Below, in pieces: positions 8,809-17,531 of a stretch of 64,000 nucleotides of DNA (the stretch's first letter is position 1; the number at the start of each line of letters is the position of its first letter). Under the pieces are notes generated by a model. The model made no database searches. It was not told where the DNA came from and saw only the letters and a program-made list of their open reading frames with translations. A program made the translations under genes and the position numbers. This DNA is from Streptomyces sp. NBC_00582 (GTDB lineage Bacteria; Actinomycetota; Actinomycetes; Streptomycetales; Streptomycetaceae). The DNA lies in NCBI RefSeq assembly GCF_036345155.1, contig NZ_CP107772.1:4154001-4218000 (forward strand), in the 5' to 3' direction.

Positions 8809-9195
8809 TCAGACTCCTTCGGCGGTTTTCTCGGTGAGGATCAGATCGATGCGGCGCAGGGCCGGCTGGGTCGCCCGGTGCAGGCGCTCCACGTCCATCC
8901 CCTCGTCTCCGAGTACGACCATCAGCGCGGTGTCGCCGACGGCGTAGAACGCGGCGCAGCCGTGGCTGCCGTAGGTCACCGTGCGGTGCAGGGCGCCCCG
9001 GGCGGTCGCCTCGGAGGTACGGCGGGCGAGGCCGAGACCGGCCGCGGCGAGGGCGGCGAGGCCCTCCGGATCGATCGAGTCGGCCGTGTCGGCGGCGATG
9101 AGCAGCCCGTCGGCCGCGGCGAGGGCGGTATCGGTGATACCGGTCACCTGCTCGCGCAGACCGCGCATCTCCCGCGCGAGGGCTTTGTGGTCCAT
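8809..9195 (-). CDS. Roadblock/LC7 domain protein (second paralogue)
   Basis: 128 residues from the ATG at 9195, which follows AGGGGAG at good distance; longer upstream frames lack a ribosome-binding site. The core TDTALAAADGLLIAADTAD, followed by GLGLARRTSEATARGALHRT and TALMVVLGDEGMDVERLHR, is the canonical roadblock/LC7 pattern of Streptomyces conservon CvnB relatives. Such proteins scaffold or regulate Ras-like GTPases, but no CvnA, CvnC or CvnD neighbour is present, so this is a stand-alone module with the flanking genes. Confidence 0.8.
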   Translation of the reverse strand: MDHKALAREMRGLREQVTGITDTALAAADGLLIAADTADSIDPEGLAALAAAGLGLARRTSEATARGALHRTVTYGSHGCAAFYAVGDTALMVVLGDEGMDVERLHRATQPALRRIDLILTEKTAEGV

Positions 9196-9290
9196 AAGTG
9201 CAACTCCCCTGATTCTGATCGCATGTGACCGTCTGTTTTCTGTGGGGGATTTCGGATTTTCCGGTGGGGCCGGCCATTCGAGCGGTCCGG

Positions 9291-10211
9291 TTATTTCGGC
9301 GTGGGATTGCGGAGGCGGAAGAAGTCCTTCCAGCCGGTGCCGCCGCCGTTGTCCTCGGTGTCCTCCGGGGCGAGGGCCTCGTTGATGCCGCTGGCGCCGG
9401 GGCGGCGGCGGGGCAGGGCGGCCGGCTCGGGGGGCGGCTCGGGCGGCGGGACCCGGACGGGCGGCGGGGGCGGGGCGGGCTCCCGTGGCCGTACGCCCTG
9501 TCCGCCGGGCGGCAGCCGCACGGGGATCGGCGCGGGCGCGTCCCCGCACTCCAGCAGCCCCTCCGCCAGCATCCGGGCGACCGCCACCGTGACCGTGTAG
9601 ACCCCGCGCCCGGTACGGAAGGCGAGGTCGCGGGCGGTGCGCCGGCCGTCGGCGTGGGTGAGCAGCTCACGCTGGATCGGGCCGAGGCGGTCGGCGGTGC
9701 GGGAGAGGGCGCCGGGCAGCGGACGCTCCCGCTCGGGGCGTACCGGATACGGCATCGAGAGCAGCGCGGACAGCTTGCGGGCCGCCTCCTGGAGCAGCCG
9801 GGTGGGCGCCTCGCCGATGGCGACCGGGGCGGGCGGCGGCCCGATCGCCGGACCGCGTTCGCAGTCGTCGACGCTGCCCGCGACGACTGCGAACGCGGCG
9901 TCCTGGAGGGCCATCGCACAGACCACGCGCAGCTGTGCGGCGCCCGCGTAGCCATGGGCGATCAGCCCGGCGGCCGGCCAGCGCGCGCCGCCGGACTCCC
10001 GCACCAGCGCGGCCCACTCCTCGCCGGCGATCCGCCCGGAGCGCAGCAGCAGCGCCTCCGCGCCGGGCGCGCCGGGCGACTCGACCGCGGCGACCAGCCC
10101 TCCGCTCAGATGGAAGGTGCCGCCGGGTGAACCCGCCACCCTCAGCTCGCCCGTGAACCCGTCGCGCACGCACGCGGAAAGGTCGCGTGCCAGCAGCTCG
10201 TAGCCCGACAT
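9291..10211 (-). CDS. DUF4388-like (PATAN-type) regulatory protein with proline-rich tail
   Basis: 306 residues. The ATG at 10211 is preceded by AAGGGGAG; the in-frame ATG at 10235 has none. The N-terminus (LLARDLSACVRDGFTGELRV ending in a strand with FHLSGGLVAAVESPGAPG) matches the DUF4388/PATAN pattern of bacterial signalling proteins that often pair with roadblock proteins. A middle helical segment (LTHADGRRTARDLAFRTGRG, TVTVAVARMLAEGLL) looks like a winged-helix. A Pro/Arg-rich linker and an acidic end follow. It is the first gene of the operon with the two roadblock genes and is probably their partner. Confidence 0.65.
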   Translation of the reverse strand: MSGYELLARDLSACVRDGFTGELRVAGSPGGTFHLSGGLVAAVESPGAPGAEALLLRSGRIAGEEWAALVRESGGARWPAAGLIAHGYAGAAQLRVVCAMALQDAAFAVVAGSVDDCERGPAIGPPPAPVAIGEAPTRLLQEAARKLSALLSMPYPVRPERERPLPGALSRTADRLGPIQRELLTHADGRRTARDLAFRTGRGVYTVTVAVARMLAEGLLECGDAPAPIPVRLPPGGQGVRPREPAPPPPPVRVPPPEPPPEPAALPRRRPGASGINEALAPEDTEDNGGGTGWKDFFRLRNPTPK

Positions 10212-10412
10212 CACTCCCCTTGCCGTGTCGCACATACGCCTGACGCGTACCGCTGAGGGGGGAATGTCTACCAGCCCCGGCGTATATTCCGGGCCGGGGA
10301 TTTGCTACCTGTCCCGACCTGACGGAAGTTGTCTTGTCGGATCATTCAAATCTTTTTGTTCGGCGCTCATTTGACCGATCGGCGGTGGCGCCGTGGATAC
10401 GCGAGGAGAGAC

Positions 10413-10946
10413 ATGTCGTGGAACGCGCTGCTGTCCGCCCTGCCGGACTACGCCAAGGAACTGCGGCTCAATCTGGGCTCGGTCATCGGCGCTTCGGACC
10501 TGCCGGCCCAGCAGCTGTGGGGCACGGTCCTGGTGAGCGCGATCGCGGCCCGCTCCCCGATCGTGCTGCGCGAGCTGGGAGCGCAGGCACGGGCGGAGCT
10601 CTCGCCGGAGGCGTACACCGCGGCCAGGTCGGCGGCGGCCGTGATGGCCGTGAACAACGTCTTCCACCGCACCCGGCATCTGCTGTCCGACCCCGCATAC
10701 GGCCGGCTGCGGGCCGGGCTGCGGACGAACGTCCTCGGCGACCCCGGGGTCCCCAGGGCCGACTACGAGCTGTGGTCGCTCGCGGTGTCCGCGATCAACG
10801 GCTGTGGGAGCTGTCTCGACGCGCACGAGCGGGCACTGCGCTCGGCGGGGGTCGGGCGTGAGGTGGTGCAGGAGGCGGTCAGGATCGCGTCGGTGGTTCA
10901 GGCGGTGGGGGTGACGCTGGAGGCGGAGGCCGTCCTCGGCGAGTAG
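10413..10946 (+). CDS. ahpD: Alkyl hydroperoxide reductase AhpD-type protein
   Basis: 177 residues, the usual AhpD length, starting at the ATG 5 nt after GAGGAGAG. The carboxymuconolactone-decarboxylase-like fold carries the redox motif CGSCLDAHE (CxxC plus the proton-relay His), and [14 protein letters not shown] contains another conserved His. AhpD reduces AhpC using lipoamide-linked dehydrogenases, protecting from organic peroxides. In S. coelicolor it follows ahpC and lies near oxyR; here neither is adjacent, which is unusual. Its 3' end is 4 bp from a convergent gene. Confidence 0.9.
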   Translation: MSWNALLSALPDYAKELRLNLGSVIGASDLPAQQLWGTVLVSAIAARSPIVLRELGAQARAELSPEAYTAARSAAAVMAVNNVFHRTRHLLSDPAYGRLRAGLRTNVLGDPGVPRADYELWSLAVSAINGCGSCLDAHERALRSAGVGREVVQEAVRIASVVQAVGVTLEAEAVLGE

Positions 10947-10950
10947 CCCG

Positions 10951-12288
10951 TCAGGGGGCCGTGTCCTCGGGCGCCGGACGGGCCGGAACCCCGTCGGCGT
11001 GGACCGGCGCGACCTCCACCGCCGTCGCCCCCCTCGGCCGCGGTGACGTCCTCAGGGCCGGCTCCTGCGCGTACGCCTTCAGATAGCCCACCACCGTGTT
11101 CGTCACCGCCACCAGGGGTACGGCGACCACCGCGCCGCCGATGCCCGCGACCAGGCCGCCGGAGGCCACCGCGAGGACCACGGCGAGGGGGTGGACGCGG
11201 ACCGCCCGGCCGAGGATGAACGGCTGGAGGATGTGGCCCTCGATCTGCTGCACGGCGAGGACCACGACGAGGGTCATGACGGCGGTGAACACACCCTGCG
11301 TCACCAGCGCCACGACCACCGCCAGCGCGCCGGAGGCGACCGCGCCGACCAGCGGGATGAACGAGAACAGGAAGATGAACACGGCCAGCGGCACGGCCAT
11401 CGGCACGTCGAGGAAGTAGATGCCGAGGCCGATGAAGATGGCGTCGATGAGGGCCACCACGACTGTGCCCCGGACGTACGCCGTCAGGGTCGCCCAGGCC
11501 CGCGGGCCCGCGCCCGCCACGCCCGGGCGGGCGGCGGCCGGGACCAGCTTCAGGGTCCACTCCCAGATCCGCTTGCCGTCGTAGAGCAGGAACAGCGTCG
11601 AGAAGAACGCCAGCAGGATGCCGGTGAGCGCCTCCACGACGACGGTGACGCCCTCCAGGCCCGCGGAGGTGATGGAGTCGGTGTTGGCGCCGATCGCCTC
11701 GCGCAGGTTCTTCGCGATGCCGTTGATCTGCTTGTCGGTGACATGGAAGGGGCTGTTGAGCAGCCAGCGGCGCAGATCCTCGATGCCGTCCTGGACCTGG
11801 TCGGAGAGGTTGTCGATGTTCTCCATGACCTGCCAGGTCACGAACCAGCCCATCAGACCGATGACGACGAACCCGAGGATGGCGGTGAGCGCGGTCGCGG
11901 GCCCCCCGGGGACCCCCATGCGCTTGAGCCGGGCCACGGTGGGTTCGAGCAGGGCGGTCAGCAGCAGCGCGACCACGAAGGCCAGGACGACGAGCTGGAC
12001 CGCGCTGATGACCTTGATCAGCACCCACACGGTGCCGGCGAGCACCAGCAGCCGCCAGCCGGCCTCCGCGGCGACCCGGACGCCCCACGGCACGGCCTGG
12101 GCGGGATCGGGGCGCGCGGGAGGGGGTGACAGGTCCTCAGGGGGCGCCACGGGGGTCTCGGGCGCCGGTGGCTCCGGTTCCTCCGGGGCGCTCTCCCGCT
12201 CCACCTCGGCGCGGCGCTCGTCGAGCCGCTCACCCATCTCGGTCAGACCGGCACCGAGCCGGCCGAGCCACCCTGGCACTCGCGACAT
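10951..12288 (-). CDS. AI-2E family transporter (PerM-like permease)
   Basis: 445 residues from the ATG at 12288 (preceded by GAGGG); an upstream ATG at 12321 is not needed. A charged, Pro-rich N-terminal extension (about 1-75) precedes about eight TM segments typical of the AI-2E/UPF0118 family, including VLIKVISAVQLVVLAFVVAL, ALTAILGFVVIGLMGWFV and VFIFLFSFIPLVGAVASGAL, and the conserved end QQIEGHILQPFILGRAVRVH. The family name is historical; many members are sodium/proton antiporters or exporters of unknown substrate. Confidence 0.9.
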   Translation of the reverse strand: MSRVPGWLGRLGAGLTEMGERLDERRAEVERESAPEEPEPPAPETPVAPPEDLSPPPARPDPAQAVPWGVRVAAEAGWRLLVLAGTVWVLIKVISAVQLVVLAFVVALLLTALLEPTVARLKRMGVPGGPATALTAILGFVVIGLMGWFVTWQVMENIDNLSDQVQDGIEDLRRWLLNSPFHVTDKQINGIAKNLREAIGANTDSITSAGLEGVTVVVEALTGILLAFFSTLFLLYDGKRIWEWTLKLVPAAARPGVAGAGPRAWATLTAYVRGTVVVALIDAIFIGLGIYFLDVPMAVPLAVFIFLFSFIPLVGAVASGALAVVVALVTQGVFTAVMTLVVVLAVQQIEGHILQPFILGRAVRVHPLAVVLAVASGGLVAGIGGAVVAVPLVAVTNTVVGYLKAYAQEPALRTSPRPRGATAVEVAPVHADGVPARPAPEDTAP

Positions 12289-12409
12289 GATCCGCCCTCT
12301 TCCCCCGTCTCTCCCCACCACTCCCCCTGGAGTCGTCGGCTTCCGACCGTACAGGGCGATGGCCCCTCACCTGAGGACGGGGAGGGGCTGCGCGGGGTTG
12401 AGCGTCGGC

Positions 12410-13117
12410 TCAGTAGGAGCCGTTGGCCTGCCAGTAGTCCCAGGCGTCACAGGGGCTGCCGTACCGTTCGTTCATGTAGTTCAGGCCCCACTTGATCTGT
12501 GTCGCCGGGTTGGTGCGCCAGTCGGCGCCGGCGGACGACATCTTGGAACCGGGGTAGGCCTGGACGAGGCCGTAGGCGCCGGAGGTGGGGTTGACGGCCT
12601 GGTAGTTCCACGTGGACTCGTGGTTCACGATGTTGCTGAAGCACTGGAACTGGCCGGCGGGCACGATCTGGCGGGCGATGGCCTGGACCTCGGCGACGGT
12701 GTACGACGCCTGCTGCGGGAAGCTCGCGGTGCTGCCGCCGGAGGCCGAGGCGGCCTTGGTCTCCGCTTCCTCGCGTTCCTTGGCTTCCTTCTCGGCCTGT
12801 GCCTTCTCCTCGGCGGCCTTCTGCTTGGCCACGGCGGTCTCGGCCGCCTGCTTGCGGGCCGTCTCCTCGGCCTGCTTCTTGGCGGTGGCGTCCGCGGCGA
12901 TGGCCTGGGTGGTGGCCTGCCGGGTCAGCGAGGCCGTCTGTACCTGGGCCTGTTCGCCTATCGGTAAGTCGGCGAGGAGCGTCGCGTCGCTCGCCGTGGC
13001 CTGCGCGTCGTCACTGGGCTGTGCGGTGTGGGCCTGGGCCACGCCCATGACCGCGCCGACGGTGGTGACCGCGGTGGCCGAGGCCACCGCGAACCCCCGG
13101 GCCGAGTTCCGGCTCAC
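12410..13117 (-). CDS. Secreted SLT-domain (transglycosylase-like) cell-wall protein, copy 1
   Basis: 235 residues from the GTG at 13117, which has GAAGGA upstream. The first 35 residues are a signal peptide ending near VAQAHTA. A long Ala/Lys/Glu coiled coil (about 75-125) follows. The C-terminal domain has FSNIVNHESTWNYQAVNPTS with the presumed catalytic Glu, SGAYGLVQAYPGSKM, and TQIKWGLNYMNERYGSPCDA. This is the lysozyme-like SLT fold of Streptomyces cell-wall cleavage proteins (SwlA/SwlB type), which remodel peptidoglycan during growth and spore germination. It is a tandem paralogue of the upstream copy. Confidence 0.88.
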   Translation of the reverse strand: MSRNSARGFAVASATAVTTVGAVMGVAQAHTAQPSDDAQATASDATLLADLPIGEQAQVQTASLTRQATTQAIAADATAKKQAEETARKQAAETAVAKQKAAEEKAQAEKEAKEREEAETKAASASGGSTASFPQQASYTVAEVQAIARQIVPAGQFQCFSNIVNHESTWNYQAVNPTSGAYGLVQAYPGSKMSSAGADWRTNPATQIKWGLNYMNERYGSPCDAWDYWQANGSY

Positions 13118-13211
13118 ACGAAATCCTTCGGTCGAGGTGAGGTCGAGAGGAGTCGAACGGAGTCGAGAGAAAGGGGTCGGCAGAGAGCGGCGCGGCCGGA
13201 GCCGCTCGGGC

Positions 13212-13886
13212 TCAGTACCAGTGGTTGGCCTGCCAGAACGACCACGCCTCACAGGGGCTGCCGTACCGGCTGTCCATGTAGTTCAGGCCCCACTTGATCT
13301 GGGTGGCCGGGTTGGTCTGCCAGTCGGCGCCCGCGGACGCGTACTTGCCGGCGGGCAGTGCCTGGAACAGACCGTAGGCGCCGGAGGAGGCGTTGACGGC
13401 GTGGTAGTTCCAGCTCGACTCGTGGTCCACGATGTTGCTGAAGCACTGGAACTGGCCGCTGGGCACCATCTGCGCGGCCATGGCCTGGATCTGCGCGACC
13501 GTGTACGAGCTCTGGACCGGGAAGTCGGACGCGCTGCGGCTGGCCTTGGCCTTCGCCTCCGCGCGCTCCTTGGCCGCCTTCTCGGCGGCCTCCTTCTTCG
13601 CGACGGCGGTCTCGGCGGCGGCCTTGCGTGCCGCTGCCTCCGCTTCCTTCTTCGCTCCCTCGTCGGCGGCGATGGCCTGGTAGTTGGCCTGCTGCGCCAC
13701 GGTGGCGGTCTGCACCTGGGCCTGCTGGCCGGCAGGTATGTCAGCGAGGAGCGTCGCGTCGCTCGCTGTCGACTCTGCGTCGTTGGGCTGCGCGACACTG
13801 CCCGAGGCAACGCCGACGACGCTTCCGACAGCGGTGACCGCGGTGGCCGAGGCCACTGCGAATCCCCGGACCGAGATCCGGCTCAC
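13212..13886 (-). CDS. Secreted SLT-domain (transglycosylase-like) cell-wall protein, copy 2
   Basis: 224 residues from a GTG with GGAAGGA upstream. It has the same architecture as the downstream copy: signal peptide (to about 33), Ala/Lys/Glu coiled coil, and an SLT domain with FSNIVDHESSWNYHAVNASS (presumed catalytic Glu), GAYGLFQALPAGKYA and IKWGLNYMDSRYGSPCEA. The two proteins align along their whole length, so this is a tandem duplication; this copy is nearest the shared promoter and long leader. In Streptomyces several relatives are under c-di-AMP riboswitch control. Confidence 0.88.
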   Translation of the reverse strand: MSRISVRGFAVASATAVTAVGSVVGVASGSVAQPNDAESTASDATLLADIPAGQQAQVQTATVAQQANYQAIAADEGAKKEAEAAARKAAAETAVAKKEAAEKAAKERAEAKAKASRSASDFPVQSSYTVAQIQAMAAQMVPSGQFQCFSNIVDHESSWNYHAVNASSGAYGLFQALPAGKYASAGADWQTNPATQIKWGLNYMDSRYGSPCEAWSFWQANHWY

Positions 13887-14337
13887 ACGGTTTCCTTCCA
13901 GCAGCGCCCGCTTCGGTGACCTGGCGGACGCAATCGTGCCCCTGACACTGGCCTCCCCAAAGGTGGGTCACGGGAGACACGGGCCCGGTGGGCAACTCCC
14001 GCGAGGGGAGCGCCGCGTGGTGCTCGGGCGGCATACGGCGACGCTATGGAGTTGACAGTGGTGCAGATGCGTTTCCGTACCTCCCCCACTGCCTTGAGGG
14101 CGTGGGAGGTACCCCCAGGGGTACAGGTGTGCCGTATGCGGGGCCTGACAGGAACGAGACTCTGCCGTAACCCAACGGCGCAAGGCAATTCCGAGTTGCG
14201 TGTGAAAGCTCACACCCCGGGGAACCCGGGAGATTTCGCGAAACCCACACACACGTCGACGCCGCCCGGCTAGGCTCACTGCCTTTGCCGGACGGCGCCG
14301 ACCGACGCTCACAGCTTATGAAGGTGTGCGGTCAGGG
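13887..14337 (-). other. 451-bp leader/intergenic region upstream of the SLT pair, with overlapping hairpins
   Basis: No gene is seen. On the minus strand it would give a long 5' leader for the SLT genes. It contains the double hairpin listed at 14077-14124 and a second palindromic patch near 13985-14010 (ctcccgcgaggggag core). Related Streptomyces cell-wall hydrolase genes carry ydaO (c-di-AMP) riboswitches in such leaders. I looked for the conserved riboswitch core and did not recognise it, so no riboswitch is called. Confidence 0.5.
14077..14124. repeat. Two overlapping inverted repeats sharing GTAC
   Basis: GTACCTCCC (14077-14085) pairs with GGGAGGTAC (14104-14112). The same GTAC then begins a second palindrome, GTACCCC-CA-GGGGTAC (14109-14124). 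Such GTAC-ended hairpins look like members of a dispersed Streptomyces repeat, but they could also form alternative RNA structures in the SLT leader. Confidence 0.65.
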
Positions 14338-15663
14338 TCAGATGTGCCCGTCCTCCAGCATTTCGGTCACAAGCGCCGCGATCTGGGACCTCTCGGACCG
14401 GTTCAGCGTCACGTGCGCGAAGAGCGGGTGACCCTTCAGCTTCTCGACGACGGCGACGACACCGTCGTAGCGTCCGACCCTCAGGTTGTCCCGCTGGGCC
14501 ACGTCATGGGTGAGGACCACCCGCGAGTTGGCGCCGATCCGGGACAGAACGGTCAGCAGGACGTTCCGTTCGAGGGACTGGGCCTCGTCGACGATCACGA
14601 AGGCGTCGTGCAGGGAGCGGCCCCGGATGTGGGTCAGGGGCAGGACCTCCAGCATGCCGCGCGCGGTGACCTCCTCGATGACCTCGCGGGAGGTGACGGC
14701 CGACAGCGTGTCGAACACCGCCTGCGCCCAGGGGCTCATCTTCTCCGACTCGGAGCCGGGCAGATAGCCGAGTTCCTGCCCGCCCACCGCGTACAGCGGA
14801 CGGAAGACCATCACCTTCTGGTGCTGGCGGCGCTCCAGGACCGCCTCGAGCCCCGCGCACAGCGCCAGCGCCGACTTGCCGGTGCCGGCCCGGCCGCCCA
14901 GGGACAGGATGCCGACGTCCGGGTCGAGCAGCAGGTCGAGCGCGATGCGCTGCTCGGCGCTGCGGCCCTTGATGCCGAACGCCTCGCGGTCGCCGCGCAC
15001 CAGTCGGACGTTGCCCTCCGGGGTGACCCGGCCGAGTGCCTTGCCGCGCTCCGACTGGATGGTCAGACCGGTGTGCACGGGCAGGTCGGCGACCTCCGGG
15101 ACATAGGCGTGGCCTTCCTCGAAGAGGAGGTCCACCTGTTCGCCGGACAGGCTCAGTTCGGACATTCCGGTCCAGCCGGAGGCGTCCGTGATGGCGAGTT
15201 CGGCGCGGTACTCCTCCGCCAGGAGACCGACCGACGAGGCCTTGATCCTGAGCGGCAGGTCCTTCGACACGACGGTGACGTCGAACCCCTCGGCCTGCAG
15301 GTTGCGGGCGACCGCGAGGATGCGTGAGTCGTTGTCCCCCAGCCGGTAGCCGCTGGGCAGCACGCTGGGGTCCGAGTGGTTGAGCTCGACACGGACGGTC
15401 CCGCCCAGCTCCCCGATCGGGATGGGGGCGTCGAGGCGACCGTACTTCACCCGGTAGTCGTCCAGCAGACGCAGCGCCTGCCGGGCGAAGTAGCCGAGTT
15501 CGGGATGGTGCCGCTTGGCCTCCAGTTCCGTGACCACGACGATGGGGAGCACGACCTCGTGCTCCTCGAAGCGGGTCATGGCGTTCGGGTCGGCCAGCAG
15601 GACGCTGGTGTCGAGAACATAGGTGCGCCGGTCAGGCATACGGCGCTTTGTGCTGGTCACCAC
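14338..15663 (-). CDS. PIN domain-PhoH ATPase (PhoH2 type)
   Basis: 441 residues from GTG. An N-terminal PIN ribonuclease domain ([12 protein letters not shown] with the first metal-binding Asp; [19 protein letters not shown]) is joined to a PhoH ATPase with Walker [12 protein letters not shown] and Walker [11 protein letters not shown]. Actinobacterial PhoH2 proteins are sequence-specific RNA helicase/RNases. In mycobacteria the gene follows a small antitoxin-like partner (PhoAT); no such ORF is convincing here. It lies in the cell-wall/isoprenoid block with uppS. Confidence 0.93.
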   Translation of the reverse strand: MVTSTKRRMPDRRTYVLDTSVLLADPNAMTRFEEHEVVLPIVVVTELEAKRHHPELGYFARQALRLLDDYRVKYGRLDAPIPIGELGGTVRVELNHSDPSVLPSGYRLGDNDSRILAVARNLQAEGFDVTVVSKDLPLRIKASSVGLLAEEYRAELAITDASGWTGMSELSLSGEQVDLLFEEGHAYVPEVADLPVHTGLTIQSERGKALGRVTPEGNVRLVRGDREAFGIKGRSAEQRIALDLLLDPDVGILSLGGRAGTGKSALALCAGLEAVLERRQHQKVMVFRPLYAVGGQELGYLPGSESEKMSPWAQAVFDTLSAVTSREVIEEVTARGMLEVLPLTHIRGRSLHDAFVIVDEAQSLERNVLLTVLSRIGANSRVVLTHDVAQRDNLRVGRYDGVVAVVEKLKGHPLFAHVTLNRSERSQIAALVTEMLEDGHI

Positions 15664-15989
15664 GGAAGGACGTACCCCCTCGGATGAGGTCGGGGAGCGA
15701 CGGAGTGGAGCTGGACCGGTTCATGGCCCTGCACGGGCCGGGAACCGGCCCCCCGCTGCTGCTTCCGTGCCGTGACCGCACGGTCGGGCTGGTGCAAAGG
15801 GCCTCCCGGGCGGACGGCCCCGTGCCGCCCGCTGAGGATCCGACACCCGTGGTTCGGGCGTCGACCTGCTTGGCTTATGCCCTCGAAAATGCGCCGCCAT
15901 GCCACGGCATATGACGGCGCGCCGGTGAACTCCTTGTTACTTCCGTCCCCGAAGGGGTACTCGCGGGCCCCCCGGGGGCGTACGTGCGC
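15664..15989. other. 326-bp gap between phoH and uppS without a recognised gene
   Basis: I find no ORF here with credible codon use. The right end has short GC hairpins (cccc-gaa-gggg near 15945-15957 and a ggccccccgggg patch near 15966-15977) that may terminate uppS transcripts, and the left end would hold the phoH promoter. Nothing else can be supported. Confidence 0.5.
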
Positions 15990-16763
15990 TCAGCCGCCGT
16001 AGCGGCGGTGACGTGCGGCGTAGTCGCGCAGGGCGCGCAGGAAGTCGACCTTGCGGAAGGCCGGCCAGAAGACCTCGCAGAAGTAGTACTCCGCGTGGGC
16101 CGTCTGCCACAGCATGAATCCGGACAGCCGCTGTTCGCCGCTGGTGCGGATGACGAGGTCGGGGTCGGGCTGGGCGCCGGTGTAGAGGTGGCGGCCGATC
16201 AGGTCGACGCTGACGGAGTCCGCGAGGTCCTCCATCGAGACGCCCTTGTCGGCGGCGTCGGTGATCATCGAGCGGACGGCGTCGGCGATCTCCTGGCGGC
16301 CGCCGTAGCCGATGGCGACGTTGACCAGTATGCCGTCGACGTGGGCCGTGGACTGCTCGGCCTCCTTCAGCGCGGTCTGCACATGGGAGGGGAGGATGTC
16401 GGGGGTGCCGACGTGGTGGACGCGCCAGCGGCCGTCGGCGGCGAGGGTGCGGACCACGTCCTCGATGATGCCGAGGAGCGGGACGAGTTCCTCCTGGGGA
16501 CGGTCGAGGTTGTCCGTCGACAGCAGCCAGAGGGTGACGACCTCGACGTCCGTCTCGGTGCACCAGCCGAGGAACTCCTCGATCTTCTCGGCACCGGCGC
16601 GGTGGCCGTGCTCGGTGGTGGACCCGGCGGCCTTCGCCCAGCGGCGGTTGCCGTCCATGATGACGCCGATGTGCTTGGGCACCTGAGCGTGGTCCAGGTG
16701 GCCTTCCACCCGGCGTGCGTACAGCCTGACCAGAAGGCCGCGCAGCTTGTCGCGCAGGTTCAC
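15990..16763 (-). CDS. uppS: Isoprenyl transferase (cis-prenyl diphosphate synthase family)
   Basis: 257 residues, starting at a GTG about 9 nt after GGAGGGG. The family's catalytic Asp is in HIGVIMDGNRRWA (Asp37); other signatures are GCTETDVEVVTLWLLSTDN-like helix 2, and DPDLVIRTSGEQRLSGFMLW near the C-terminus that binds isopentenyl diphosphate. It condenses IPP with an allylic diphosphate to give the Z-polyprenyl carrier needed for peptidoglycan. Streptomyces usually has two such genes, so this may be the housekeeping or a chain-length variant. Confidence 0.92.
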   Translation of the reverse strand: MNLRDKLRGLLVRLYARRVEGHLDHAQVPKHIGVIMDGNRRWAKAAGSTTEHGHRAGAEKIEEFLGWCTETDVEVVTLWLLSTDNLDRPQEELVPLLGIIEDVVRTLAADGRWRVHHVGTPDILPSHVQTALKEAEQSTAHVDGILVNVAIGYGGRQEIADAVRSMITDAADKGVSMEDLADSVSVDLIGRHLYTGAQPDPDLVIRTSGEQRLSGFMLWQTAHAEYYFCEVFWPAFRKVDFLRALRDYAARHRRYGG

Positions 16764-17531
16764 GTGATGTCAGCCCCTCCGTGCGAGTGCGGTCCCCGCG
16801 GGGCAACAGGGTACCGGTGCGGGGGGTTCGGTTGTTTCTCGGGTGCGGGTGGGTGGGGGCCGGTAGCGCCCACGCGGCGGAGCCGCATGTCGATACGACC
16901 CCGCGCCCCTGGTGGGCAGGGGCTGACCGGCGCCTGGAAGGCGGCCCCCGTTCTTGGTGCAAAAAACGGGCCGGTCCGTGGGGGGGAGACGGACCGGCCC
17001 GAGGGGGGGTTTCCACCATAACCCTTCGTAAGTGATGCTGCGTGCATCGGCGCGGCACAATTACTCTCCGGAGTTGATCGGCGACGCGCAGATGGCCTTC
17101 CGGAGCATGATTCATAGGCCTGGGATGGCCGGAACACAGCGGAATCCCAGGGGAATGACGGTGCTTACCGAGGGAAGCTGAGGTTTTGGCGGGGCTTGGG
17201 CGGTGGTCGGGCAGTTGTCCGCCCGTCCCCCCGACGGGCTACCCCGGCGCCTCACGCCCGCTTGACGCGGACGGCGCCGCACAGCCCCCTCCACTGCGCG
17301 GTGCCGCCCGCGCAGCTTTGCTCACGCGAATTACCTGCGCTTGAACTTACGTGAGGTCGACGGTGAATGCGAACCGCTCGCGGTAACGATGTGGAAACCT
17401 CGTGCAGAACCTGGGGCGTTCTGCGGGAGAGTGAACCGGAATGCCCTTTTGGCTTTTCCGCGGTGCGGCCATGGCGGACAGTTCCCGTCCTCTTTGCGTT
17501 CTGGCGTCGGCGCCATGACCCGGAGCATCAG
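16764..17531. other. 768-bp region without a protein gene, containing a C-loop terminator
   Basis: The short ORFs here have no family resemblance. Contents seen: a copy of the dispersed Streptomyces 3' element (about 16856-16920), the strong minus-strand intrinsic terminator at 16961-17001, and A+T-richer patches at 17020-17065 and 17320-17400 that could hold promoters. The upstream part of the winged-helix gene lies at the right end. Confidence 0.5.
16961..17001 (-). terminator. Intrinsic terminator with C7 loop; no coding gene upstream (candidate small RNA end)
   Basis: Read on the minus strand this is a perfect 13-bp stem (cgggccggtccgt), loop CTCCCCCCC and then six T. It is a textbook factor-independent terminator, rare in this DNA, and it points left, away from any minus-strand CDS: none lies between here and the plus-strand gene at 17532. 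A second run of seven C sits just upstream on the same strand. It may end a small RNA or be an attenuator 200 bp before uppS. The C-rich loop recalls the actinobacterial 6C RNA, but I cannot confirm the rest of that fold. Confidence 0.65.

Noticed and set aside
8376..10235. Conservon (cvn) cluster
   Set aside because: No sensor kinase CvnA, CvnC DUF742 or CvnD GTPase accompanies the roadblock genes.
13887..14337. c-di-AMP (ydaO) riboswitch
   Set aside because: The leader position and gene type fit, but I cannot see the conserved core sequences; only a covariance search could support it.
16961..17040. 6C RNA gene
   Set aside because: One C7-loop hairpin and a C7 run are present, but the second conserved hairpin is not convincing; kept only as a terminator and finding.
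17367..17531. N-terminal extension of the winged-helix protein to 17367
   Set aside because: No ribosome-binding site and no family resemblance in the extra 55 residues.
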